Of a DNA stretch of 12,349 nucleotides, positions 5,798 through 12,349 are shown one piece after another. Below the pieces are notes generated by a model. The model was not told the origin of the DNA. It searched no databases and saw only the letters and a program-made list of their open reading frames with translations. How positions within the stretch are numbered: position 1 is the first letter of the stretch; each line of letters starts with the position of its first letter. Origin of the DNA: MAG-121220-bin8 sp965655865 (GTDB lineage: Bacteria; Bacteroidota; Bacteroidia; Flavobacteriales; Flavobacteriaceae). The stretch lies in assembly GCA_965655865.1 (NCBI GenBank), contig CBFHJJ010000028.1, positions 1-12,349 of the forward strand, in the 5' to 3' direction. The position numbers and the translations under genes were made by a program.

Positions 5798-7261
5798 TTA
5801 CGCAAGTAAGTCTTTAATTACGTTTCCTGAAACGTCCGTTAATCTAAATCTTCTGCCTTGATGTTTGTATATCATTTTCGTGTGATCTACACCAAATTGA
5901 TTTAATATTGTTGCTTGTAAGTCATGAACGTGAACAGGATCTTTTACAATATTATAACCTAAATCATCAGTCTCTCCATAGCTAAATCCAGGTTTAATTC
6001 CCGCTCCCGCCATAAAAATAGTAAATGATCTCGGATGATGATCTCTTCCGTAATTGGTATCTGATAAAGTACCTTGACAATAGTTAGTTCTTCCAAATTC
6101 TCCTCCCCAAACTACTAATGTGTCCTCCAATAATCCTCTTTGTTTTAAATCCATAATAAGAGCAGCTGTTGGTTGATCAACATCACTTGATTGGCCTTTA
6201 ATTTGATTAGGAAGATTTTCATGCTGATCCCAACCCATATGATAAAGCTGAACAAACCTAACGTCTTTTTCAATTAATCTTCTAGCCTGAATACAATTAG
6301 CTGCATACGTACCTGGCTTTTGAGCATCAGGCCCGTACATTTGAAGAATATGGTCAGGTTCATCTGAGATGTCCATTGTTTCAGGAACTGAGGTTTGCAT
6401 TCTGTAAGCCATTTCGTATTGAGCTATTCTACTGCTAATTTCAGGATCTCCAAATGAAGCTTCTTGTTGGTGATTGAGTTCAGCTAAGTAGTCAAGCATT
6501 TTTCTTCTTTCTTGTGCAGTTACCCCATCAGGATTTTTTAAATATAAAACAGGATCTTTTGCTGATCTAAACTGCACCCCTTGATGTAGTGAACTTAAAA
6601 ATCCATTTCCCCAAAGTCTTGAGTATAAGGGTTGTCCTTTAGGTCTTCCTGTTCCATTCGAAAGTAAAACTACAAATGAAGGCATATTGTTATTTAAACT
6701 TCCAAGACCATAGCTCATCCACGAGCCCATACTTGGTCTTCCTGGTTGTTGTGATCCAGTTTGAAAAAAAGTAATTGCAGGATCATGATTAATTGCCTCA
6801 GTATGCATTGATTTTACAAAACATAATTCATCTGCAATTTTCCCAACATACGGCATTAATTCACTAACCCATGCTCTAGATTCACCATATTGTTTGAAGT
6901 TGTAATTACTTCCAACTAAAGGAAAATTATTTTGACCTGATGTCATTCCTGTAAGTCTTTGCCCATCTCTAACAGATTTTGGTAAATCACTCCCTCTCAA
7001 CTGATTTAGTTTAGGCTTGTAGTCGAAAAGATCTAATTGCGAGGGTCCACCACTTTGAAATAAATAAATAATTCTTTTAGCTTTTGGAGCAAAATGCGGA
7101 AGATTTAAATCATTTTTTAAGGAAGAAAAGGGATCGATATTGTTATCTGTACCAAAAGGGTCTAGCATAGATCCAAGCGCTAAACCACCAATGCCTAAAC
7201 CAGCTTTTTTTAAAAAATTTCTTCTGTTATTATTTAAAAAGTGTTTATGTATTTCTTCCAT
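5798..7261 (-). CDS. DUF1501 domain-containing protein (Tat-exported)
   Basis: A full-length 487-residue DUF1501 protein, a family with an alkaline-phosphatase/sulfatase-like core and no established reaction. It has a Tat signal NNRRNFLKKAG (11-21) plus GLGIGGLALG. Diagnostic segments follow: IIYLFQSGGPSQLDLFDYKP (64-83), HTEAINHDPA (153-162), GRPSMGSWMSYGLGS (174-188), GWDQHE (343-348), VVWGGEFGRT (383-392), GRDHHP (405-410), DPVHVHD (441-447) and the C-terminal GRRFRLTDVSGNVI (469-482). The His/Asp-rich motifs look like metal ligands of the superfamily. It starts 2 nt after the stop of the PSD1 cytochrome gene; this pairing is the standard arrangement for both families in Planctomycetes and Verrucomicrobia, so they probably act together. 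It is last in the minus operon. Confidence 0.92.
   Translation of the reverse strand: MEEIHKHFLNNNRRNFLKKAGLGIGGLALGSMLDPFGTDNNIDPFSSLKNDLNLPHFAPKAKRIIYLFQSGGPSQLDLFDYKPKLNQLRGSDLPKSVRDGQRLTGMTSGQNNFPLVGSNYNFKQYGESRAWVSELMPYVGKIADELCFVKSMHTEAINHDPAITFFQTGSQQPGRPSMGSWMSYGLGSLNNNMPSFVVLLSNGTGRPKGQPLYSRLWGNGFLSSLHQGVQFRSAKDPVLYLKNPDGVTAQERRKMLDYLAELNHQQEASFGDPEISSRIAQYEMAYRMQTSVPETMDISDEPDHILQMYGPDAQKPGTYAANCIQARRLIEKDVRFVQLYHMGWDQHENLPNQIKGQSSDVDQPTAALIMDLKQRGLLEDTLVVWGGEFGRTNYCQGTLSDTNYGRDHHPRSFTIFMAGAGIKPGFSYGETDDLGYNIVKDPVHVHDLQATILNQFGVDHTKMIYKHQGRRFRLTDVSGNVIKDLLA
5820..5835. repeat. Inverted repeat inside the 3' end of the DUF1501 gene
   Basis: ACGTTT (5820-5825), loop CCTG, AAACGT (5830-5835): a 6-bp stem about 20 bp from the abutting stop codons of the two convergent operons. 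It encodes part of the conserved DVSGNV, so it may be incidental. No U-run follows on either strand, so it is not a classical terminator, but it is the only obvious stem near the convergence point. Confidence 0.3.
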
Positions 7262-7263
7262 TT

Positions 7264-9573
7264 TTAACTTTTTTGAGTGGTTTCGTCCAAATTATATACT
7301 AATACGGTCAATGAGTTAAAAGCTTTTTGATCTTCAATATCATTCAAATCTTTGACCTCATTTAAAAATTCTTTTAATTTAATTAACTCTTTTTCAATTG
7401 GTGTTCTTCCAGTTACAGTACGGTATAGTTTTACAATTTTTTTATCAATTGAAATTTCTTCTTTAAAAATCGATTGAGATAAATTCTCTGCAGCAAGTTG
7501 ATATTGTGGATCGTTCATTAATGCTAATGATTGAAGAGGAGTACTTGTTTTTTGACGAACAGGGGCACAAAAATCTCGAGTTGGTGCATCAAATATCATC
7601 ATTGAAGGAGGTGGGACTGTTCTTTTCCAAAAAGTATATAAGCTTCTTCTAAACAAATTATCGCCAGTATCAGGAACATAGAAAGCTAGACTTCCGCCTC
7701 CACCACCAGTAACTTCGTTCCAAAGATTTGGTGGCTGCATTGGTTTAACACTAGGACCGCCAATTTTTTGAACTAGCATTCCACTAGTAGAAAGGGCATT
7801 GTCTCTTATCATCTCAGCAGAAAGTTTTTGTCTTGGATAATTAGCTAGATACGTATTGTCAGAATCCATTAAGCGATTCTCTTTTTTAATTTTACTAGAT
7901 TGTCTGTATGTAGAAGACATTACTATTCTTTTAATAAACTTTTTAGTATCCCACTTGTCTTTATTTTGAAATGTATACGCTAACCAGTCTAATAATTCGG
8001 GGTTGAAAGGTTTATTTCCTTGACTTCCAAAGTCATCGGGTGTTGCTACTATACCAATTCCAAAAAATTGTTGCCATAATCTGTTAACAGTAACTCGTGA
8101 TGTTAATGGGTTGTCTTTATCAAAAAACCATTTCGATAGCCCAATTCTGTCCGAAGAATATTTTTGTTCATCAAACTTTAATACCGTTTCAGGTGTACCT
8201 GGCTTTACAAGCCTTGTTGGTGAGTCATAACTTCCGCGGTTTAAAACATATGTATTTCTTAGATTTTCAGTTTCTTTCATTACCATCAGAGTTACATCAC
8301 TGATGCTGTCTGGTAGGTTTACAAATGGTAAATCACTTTTAATATCACTAGCGTTTATAGTTAAATTTGGTTTTGGAGCAGTATCTCCATAAGTAATCAA
8401 ACCATTTTCATCAACATTATTAAAAAAACTATAAAGACTAAAAAATTCATCGTGTGAAATTGGATCATATTTGTGAGTATGACATCTAGCACATTCAACC
8501 GTTAACCCCATCATTATTTTAGCAGATGTTACAGTTCGATCTGCAACATATTCAACTCTATATTCTTCAGGAACCACTCCACCTTCCTGAGTTATCTTAT
8601 GATTTCTGTTAAATCCAGAAGCTAATATTTGTTCTTTAGTGGCGTTTGGCAGCATGTCTCCAGCCATTTGCCATGTTATAAATTTATCATATGGCATATT
8701 TGAATTGTAGGCGTGAATAACCCAATCTCTCCACGGCCACATGATTCGTTCTTGATCATCTTGATAGCCATGACTATCTCCATATCTAGATAAATCCATC
8801 CAAATAGCAGCCATTCTTTCACCATAAGTTTTAGATTCTAATAAATTATCTATTACACGTTCATATGCATTATCGCTTTTATCAGAAATAAAATCGTCAA
8901 TATTTTCTAAACTAGGAGGAAGACCAGTCAGATCAAAATAAGCTCTTCTTATTAATATTTCTTTTTCTTCAATTTCTGAGGGCGACATTCCTTTAGACTC
9001 CAATTTGCTAGCTATAAACAAATCTATTTCGTTAGATGCCCAATTTTTAAAATTTGTTTCCGGTAATTCTGGTAATTCTGGTTTAGTATACGCCCAATGA
9101 GGTTCCCATTTTCCACCTTGTATAACCCACTTTCTTAAAATTTCTTTTTCTTTTTCAGTTAATTTTAAATTAGATTCCGGAGGAGGCATTATATATTTAG
9201 CTTCTTCGCTATCAATTCTTTTTAAAATTTCGCTCTTGTTAGGATTTTTCTTGTCTATTACAAAATGATTTGGATTTTCTTCTAACGCTGAATAAAATCC
9301 TTCCTCAATATCAAGTCTTAGATTAGCTTTTCTTGCTTTATCGTCGGGTCCATGACAGGTGTAGCATTTATCGGATAATATCGGTTTAACGTCAAAATTA
9401 AAATTAACCTCTTTATAATTTGTATTAGTTGTTTTATCTACACTGTTTTGAATAGTACTATTATCGATTGAAATTTCTTTAATAGATGGTTGTGTTGATA
9501 TGAACTTAAAAATTAATATACCAACTAAAGGCAATAGAAAAAAAAGAAGATTATTGCGGATATTTTTATTCAT
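7264..9573 (-). CDS. PSD1-type cytochrome c protein (cytochrome c / DUF1549 / DUF1553)
   Basis: A 769-residue exported protein. Hydrophobic residues 9-25 form a signal anchor or uncleaved signal. A cytochrome-c-like domain (about 57-155) has haem motif CYTCH (70-74) and a candidate distal Met in YIMPPP (127-132). The DUF1549 domain (about 180-390) includes RRAYFDLTGLPP (209-220), RYGDSHGYQ (263-271) and a second haem-type motif CARCHTHKYDPI (361-372), characteristic of this domain. The DUF1553 domain (about 475-735) includes NPLTSRVTVNRLWQQFFG (488-505), ATPDDFGSQGNKP (510-522), MIRDNALSTSGML (588-600) and STPLQSLALMNDP (677-689), and the protein ends near NLDETTQKS. All parts are present; there is no extra carbohydrate-binding module, so it is a lean family member. 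Its reaction is unknown; electron transfer in sugar oxidation is a plausible inference. It lies 2 nt upstream of the DUF1501 gene and 41 bp downstream of the DUF1080 gene. Confidence 0.93.
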   Translation of the reverse strand: MNKNIRNNLLFFLLPLVGILIFKFISTQPSIKEISIDNSTIQNSVDKTTNTNYKEVNFNFDVKPILSDKCYTCHGPDDKARKANLRLDIEEGFYSALEENPNHFVIDKKNPNKSEILKRIDSEEAKYIMPPPESNLKLTEKEKEILRKWVIQGGKWEPHWAYTKPELPELPETNFKNWASNEIDLFIASKLESKGMSPSEIEEKEILIRRAYFDLTGLPPSLENIDDFISDKSDNAYERVIDNLLESKTYGERMAAIWMDLSRYGDSHGYQDDQERIMWPWRDWVIHAYNSNMPYDKFITWQMAGDMLPNATKEQILASGFNRNHKITQEGGVVPEEYRVEYVADRTVTSAKIMMGLTVECARCHTHKYDPISHDEFFSLYSFFNNVDENGLITYGDTAPKPNLTINASDIKSDLPFVNLPDSISDVTLMVMKETENLRNTYVLNRGSYDSPTRLVKPGTPETVLKFDEQKYSSDRIGLSKWFFDKDNPLTSRVTVNRLWQQFFGIGIVATPDDFGSQGNKPFNPELLDWLAYTFQNKDKWDTKKFIKRIVMSSTYRQSSKIKKENRLMDSDNTYLANYPRQKLSAEMIRDNALSTSGMLVQKIGGPSVKPMQPPNLWNEVTGGGGGSLAFYVPDTGDNLFRRSLYTFWKRTVPPPSMMIFDAPTRDFCAPVRQKTSTPLQSLALMNDPQYQLAAENLSQSIFKEEISIDKKIVKLYRTVTGRTPIEKELIKLKEFLNEVKDLNDIEDQKAFNSLTVLVYNLDETTQKS

Positions 9574-9622
9574 CCACTAAAGTTAATAAAAAATTAGTCT
9601 AATAATTAGTGATTTTAATCAC
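9574..9622. repeat. Cluster of overlapping inverted repeats between the DUF1080 and PSD1 genes
   Basis: Three symmetric elements crowd the only sizeable gap of the minus operon. They are the palindrome ATTAGTCTAAT (9593-9603), which shares TTAGTCTA with the motif at 155-162 and 277-284; CACTAA (9575-9580) with TTAGTG (9606-9611), which in the mRNA would pair just before the PSD1 start codon; and GTGATT-TT-AATCAC (9609-9622), spanning the DUF1080 stop codon. They could be an internal regulatory site or an RNA stem. AT-rich sequence makes chance symmetry fairly common. Confidence 0.3.
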
Positions 9623-10400
9623 ATTCTCTTATTTGAATATTTTTAAAATAAGCTTTTCCTGGATGGTCTTGAAGACAGATGTGACCATATTGATTTTTTG
9701 CAAAACCGTACCATCTTTCATCTCCTAAGTATTCATAATCTTCAGACCTACTAAATTTGCTTTGATTTACTAATGAATCCCAAGTTTTGCCACTTAAAGG
9801 AAACTCATTAATTAAAATATTATTTAGTTTAACTTTTCCTTTATTATTTCTGTGATCAATTTTAATGTGATAAGAGTTCCATTCTCCTGCTGGGTTAGAA
9901 ATATTTAATTTTGTTGGCGGAGATATTCCATATACAGCACCTAAAAAATTTTTATTTTTTCCAATATCATTTAATATATTATTTATTTCAATTTCACCAC
10001 CTTGTATGGTTTCAGGACTGAGATAAGTTTCAGTATCAATAATTTGAATTTCAGGTCCTGTTTGATAAGGGAATTTATATTTCATCTCCTCGTTGACTCC
10101 CCACATGAAACCACTATTTCCACCCTTCTCAATTTTCCAATCAAATTTAATTTCAAAGTTCAAATATTTCTTGTCTGATAGTAAGCTAGCGTCTGAAATG
10201 AGCATATTTTCTGAGCTTAATTTAGCATCAAAGATAAATACATCATTTTCAACTGTCCAGCCACTTTTATTTCCGTCATCTTGAAAAATATGCCAACCCT
10301 TAAGAGAGTTGTCAATAATTAAATTTTCCCAATCTGATTTACTTTGATTACAACTAACAATTGATAGAAAAATCAATAAAATAATAATTCTAAAATTCAT
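9615..10400 (-). CDS. DUF1080 / 3-keto-disaccharide hydrolase family lipoprotein
   Basis: The ATG at 10400-10398 gives a 261-residue protein; the frame extends to a TTG at 10415, but that start would overlap the preceding gene, so the ATG is preferred (AGG lies just upstream). The N-terminus FRIIILLIFLSIVSC is a lipoprotein signal with lipobox IVSC (Cys17). The DUF1080 fold (concanavalin-like beta sandwich) is shown by SLKGWHIF and SGWTVENDVF near the start, LNFEIKFDWKIEKGGNSGFM with the family GGNSG motif, TGPEIQIID, AGEWNSYHIKID, and the closing GHICLQDHPGKAYFKNIQIRE. The family is now named after hydrolysis of 3-keto-disaccharides; many genomes pair it with Gfo/Idh/MocA dehydrogenases, as here. 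It lies 7 nt after the SGNH gene. Lipid anchoring places it in the envelope, with the exported oxidoreductases. Its actual substrate cannot be read from the sequence. Confidence 0.9.
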   Translation of the reverse strand: MNFRIIILLIFLSIVSCNQSKSDWENLIIDNSLKGWHIFQDDGNKSGWTVENDVFIFDAKLSSENMLISDASLLSDKKYLNFEIKFDWKIEKGGNSGFMWGVNEEMKYKFPYQTGPEIQIIDTETYLSPETIQGGEIEINNILNDIGKNKNFLGAVYGISPPTKLNISNPAGEWNSYHIKIDHRNNKGKVKLNNILINEFPLSGKTWDSLVNQSKFSRSEDYEYLGDERWYGFAKNQYGHICLQDHPGKAYFKNIQIRECD

Positions 10401-10407
10401 ACCTAAA

Positions 10408-11112
10408 TTAATCAAGTGCTTTGAGAATAATTTTTTCCATCACTTTATATCCAGCTAAATTAGGATGAACTAAATCATTTGCAGCAGTATATTCAGGTAC
10501 TTTAAGCCCTCCTTTATCATCAACCATCGAAGAAAAATAATCTACATACGTGATATTATTTTTAATACAATAATCTTTTAAAATTGTATTTAACTTAATC
10601 ACCTTAGGAGCAGGCTCTAATCCCGGTGACCATAAAAAGTCTATTGCTGGTAGTGTAGAACATATATAAACTTTTATATTATTAGCTTTTGCAATCTCTG
10701 CCATTGAAATAATATTCTCAGCTGTATTCTCGAGAGATATCGGTCCAGTATTTCCTGCTATATCATTTGTTCCAGCCATAATTACCACAGCTTTGGGATT
10801 TAAGTTCACTACATCCGGTTTAAACCTGATTAACATTTGTGGCGACGTTTGACCTCCAATTCCTCTATTGACAAATGGATTATCGCTAAAAAAACTAGCG
10901 TCAAAATTACTCCAGCCCTGTGTAATTGAATTACCCATAAACACAACTCGGTTCGGGTCAGCAATTTTTTTAAGTTGTTCGTTTTCTTTTTCATACAATT
11001 TTAGGTGAGCCCAGTCTTTCAATGTTCCTCCACCAGCTGTAACTATTTCTTGTGCGTTATTGTTCATAAATGCAAATAAAAATAATAGTAATAATATTTT
11101 GTTGTATTTCAT
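10408..11112 (-). CDS. Secreted SGNH/GDSL hydrolase (esterase)
   Basis: A 234-residue lipase/acylhydrolase of the SGNH superfamily with a Sec signal (residues 4-20, likely cut at NNA|QE). Block I is VVFMGNSITQGW (56-67) with nucleophile Ser62 in the GNSI variant of GDSL; block II is NRGIGGQTS (82-90); block III is MAGTNDIAG (112-120) with Asn116; block V is ANDLVHPNLAGY (211-222) with Asp213 and His216. All four catalytic positions are present. Related periplasmic proteins include carbohydrate acetyl esterases, so deacetylation of a glycan fragment is a reasonable inference; phospholipid or other ester substrates cannot be excluded. Its ATG overlaps the TGA of the upstream esterase gene by 4 nt (ATGA), implying translational coupling, and it is followed 7 nt later by the DUF1080 gene. 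Confidence 0.92.
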   Translation of the reverse strand: MKYNKILLLLFLFAFMNNNAQEIVTAGGGTLKDWAHLKLYEKENEQLKKIADPNRVVFMGNSITQGWSNFDASFFSDNPFVNRGIGGQTSPQMLIRFKPDVVNLNPKAVVIMAGTNDIAGNTGPISLENTAENIISMAEIAKANNIKVYICSTLPAIDFLWSPGLEPAPKVIKLNTILKDYCIKNNITYVDYFSSMVDDKGGLKVPEYTAANDLVHPNLAGYKVMEKIILKALD

Positions 11113-11873
11113 TGTTTTGTTTTTTTTGATTTAGAGTGTATCCATTTAAGAAAATGTTCTTCAGCGAAAGCATTGTTCCAGCTGTCGTGTCCAATATTTT
11201 CATAAAAGGTAATTTTGGGACTTCCGCCAGCGTCAATAATAGCATTAGCCATTTTTAAGGATTTTTTTGGACTTACAACTGTATCATCAGAACCATGAAA
11301 AATCCAAATTGGAACCTTTTTTGAATAGTTTTTTACTGAGTTAGGATCACCATCACCACAAATCGGGGTTGCAGCAGCGAACATTTCAGGCCTTAAATTT
11401 AAAATTACAAAAGTTCCCATGCCACCCATAGATAATCCACTAACGTATACTTTATTTTGATTAACGTCTTCTCTTTTAATGAATTCGTCCATAAACTTTA
11501 CTACTAGGCTCATAGCTTTTGACTCTTTCACATTATACGCAAACTTGTATGGCTCTTTATAGCCCCACCAATCGTTTTTAGGAGCTTGTGGAAATATAAC
11601 CCATGAATTAAATTGTTCTCTGTTTTCTTTTTTTAAAAACAGTTTTGAGCCGTGTACTAATTGAGATTTATTGTCATTTCCTCTTTCACCAGCACCGTGT
11701 AAAAATAAATGAACAGGATATTGTTTACTGGGATTGTAATTCAATGGTTTTAGAATTCTGTAATTAAGTGTGTCTGTTTCAAACACAATTTTTTCTTTTT
11801 CATATTGACCAAGATCTTGAGCACTTAAATTGCTAACCATAAAAACAATTAAAAAAAAACTTAATTTTTTCAT
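11109..11873 (-). CDS. Secreted alpha/beta-hydrolase esterase (prolyl-oligopeptidase / PHB-depolymerase-like)
   Basis: A 254-residue protein with a Sec signal (hydrophobic 4-16, likely cut at LSA|QD). The core is a compact alpha/beta-hydrolase: YPVHLFLHGAGERGND (52-67) forms the oxyanion region, YVSGLSMGGMGT (143-154) holds nucleophile Ser148, IFHGSDDTVVSP (191-202) holds Asp196 or Asp197 as the acid, and NIGHDSW (226-232) provides His229. Such proteins are often annotated as prolyl oligopeptidase family or phospholipase/carboxylesterase, but the beta-propeller of a true prolyl oligopeptidase is absent. A carbohydrate esterase (CE1-like) is the best fit in this context. It overlaps both neighbours by 4 nt (ATGA), joining the symporter and SGNH genes into a coupled unit. 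It is unlike the esterase at 4892 in its flanking motifs (GLSMGG against GMSNGG), so the two probably act on different esters. Confidence 0.9.
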   Translation of the reverse strand: MKKLSFFLIVFMVSNLSAQDLGQYEKEKIVFETDTLNYRILKPLNYNPSKQYPVHLFLHGAGERGNDNKSQLVHGSKLFLKKENREQFNSWVIFPQAPKNDWWGYKEPYKFAYNVKESKAMSLVVKFMDEFIKREDVNQNKVYVSGLSMGGMGTFVILNLRPEMFAAATPICGDGDPNSVKNYSKKVPIWIFHGSDDTVVSPKKSLKMANAIIDAGGSPKITFYENIGHDSWNNAFAEEHFLKWIHSKSKKTKQ

Positions 11874-12349
11874 GAATTTTCAATTGTTGGGATTCTAATT
11901 TTTTCTACTAAATCTTGAACTTCTTTTGAAGGTTCATTAGTTAAATGACATACGATTAATGAAACAATAAAATTAACTAACATAGCAAATGTTCCAAACC
12001 CTTCCGGAGATATTCCAAACCACCAATCAGCTTCTGTGCCTCCACCAAACCATCCGAATTTAAATTTTGTCATATAAAAAAGCATTAAAAGTAGTCCGAT
12101 AACCATTCCAGATATCGCTCCTTCTTTGTTCATTCTTTTATAAAAAATACCCATGACTATAGCAGGAAAAAATGAAGCTGCGGCCAGACCAAAAGCTAGA
12201 GCTACAACTGCAGCTACGAATCCTGGTGGATTTATTCCGAAATATCCAGCTAATAAAACTGCAAAAAATGCAGAAACTCTAGCTGCAATCAATTCTCCTT
12301 TTTCACTAACATCGGGTTTTATAATTTTTTTAATAAGATCATGAGATAC
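11870..12349 (-). CDS. Sodium:solute symporter (SSS family, ActP / VC_2705-like), C-terminal 159 residues
   Basis: The minus-strand frame is open from 12349 to the TGA at 11872-11870, so the gene continues beyond the right edge; the TTG at 12292 is an internal codon, not the start. The visible part begins VSHDLIKKIIKPDVSEKGEL, the cytoplasmic-loop motif (SHDL) typical of acetate-permease-type symporters, followed by several hydrophobic segments: SAFFAVLLAGYFGI, GFVAAVVALAFGLAAASFFP and its continuation, AISGMVIGLLLMLFYM, and FAMLVNFIVSLIVCHLT. Between the last two lies WWFGISPEGFGTFAML, and the protein ends in the charged tail EVQDLVEKIRIP. These features fit the VC_2705/ActP subgroup (acetate and other short acids) better than sugar symporters, but substrate assignment in SSS is unreliable. 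It is upstream of, and overlaps, the esterase gene by 4 nt, so import of an ester-hydrolysis product such as acetate is a natural guess. Confidence 0.9.
   Translation of the reverse strand, partial: VSHDLIKKIIKPDVSEKGELIAARVSAFFAVLLAGYFGINPPGFVAAVVALAFGLAAASFFPAIVMGIFYKRMNKEGAISGMVIGLLLMLFYMTKFKFGWFGGGTEADWWFGISPEGFGTFAMLVNFIVSLIVCHLTNEPSKEVQDLVEKIRIPTIENS

Noticed and set aside
10401..10415. Upstream TTG start for the DUF1080 gene
   Set aside because: It would overlap the SGNH gene and place five extra residues before the lipoprotein signal; the ATG at 10400 gives a normal signal and a 7-nt spacing.
12290..12292. TTG as the start of the symporter
   Set aside because: The frame is open through to the window edge and encodes SHDL...KPDVSEKGE, conserved symporter loop sequence, so the true start is outside.
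1..12349. Mobile element, CRISPR array, tRNA or defence system
   Set aside because: No transposase, terminal repeats, regularly spaced repeats, cloverleaf-like sequence or known defence domain was seen on either strand.

Overview
The window is AT-rich, very densely coding DNA that looks like a marine or environmental Bacteroidota, most likely Flavobacteriia. The evidence is the low G+C, A-rich leaders with little Shine-Dalgarno sequence, signal peptides cut before Gln (for example SFG|QE, NNA|QE, LSA|QD), and candidate promoters of the Bacteroidota type TTG-N19-TAnnTTTG. No species can be named from sequence alone. No tRNA, rRNA, CRISPR array, transposase or phage gene is visible, and no gene is obviously broken.

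Layout. Positions 1-132 (minus) hold the first 44 codons of a Tat-exported Gfo/Idh/MocA oxidoreductase that runs off the left edge. A 165-bp divergent control region (133-297) follows, with two candidate promoters and a repeated palindromic motif. Positions 298-5797 (plus) are a compact five-gene operon: Gfo/Idh/MocA oxidoreductase, secreted FGE/SUMF1-fold protein, exported hydroxypyruvate-isomerase-like TIM barrel, second Gfo/Idh/MocA oxidoreductase, and a CE1/PHB-depolymerase-like lipoprotein esterase. It meets a minus-strand operon stop-to-stop at 5797/5798 with no base between. Read in its own direction, from the right edge leftward, the minus operon encodes an SSS-family (ActP-like) symporter (3' part only), an alpha/beta-hydrolase esterase, an SGNH hydrolase, a DUF1080 (3-keto-disaccharide hydrolase family) lipoprotein, a PSD1-type cytochrome c protein (DUF1549/DUF1553) and a DUF1501 protein. 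The first junctions are 4-nt ATGA overlaps.

How the genes may work together. Every complete enzyme carries an export signal (Tat, Sec or lipoprotein), so the locus looks like an envelope-located carbohydrate-processing pathway rather than a cytoplasmic one. Exported oxidoreductases, a DUF1080 protein and a Hyi-like isomerase fit the 3-keto-glycoside route (oxidise a sugar at C3, cleave the keto-glycoside, process the product). Three esterases could remove acyl groups, and the symporter could import a released small acid or sugar. The PSD1 and DUF1501 pair, best known from Planctomycetes and Verrucomicrobia, has no settled biochemical role; its c-type haem motifs suggest redox chemistry. There is no SusC/SusD pair, classical glycoside hydrolase, polysaccharide lyase or sulfatase in the window. 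The substrate and the overall pathway are inferences.
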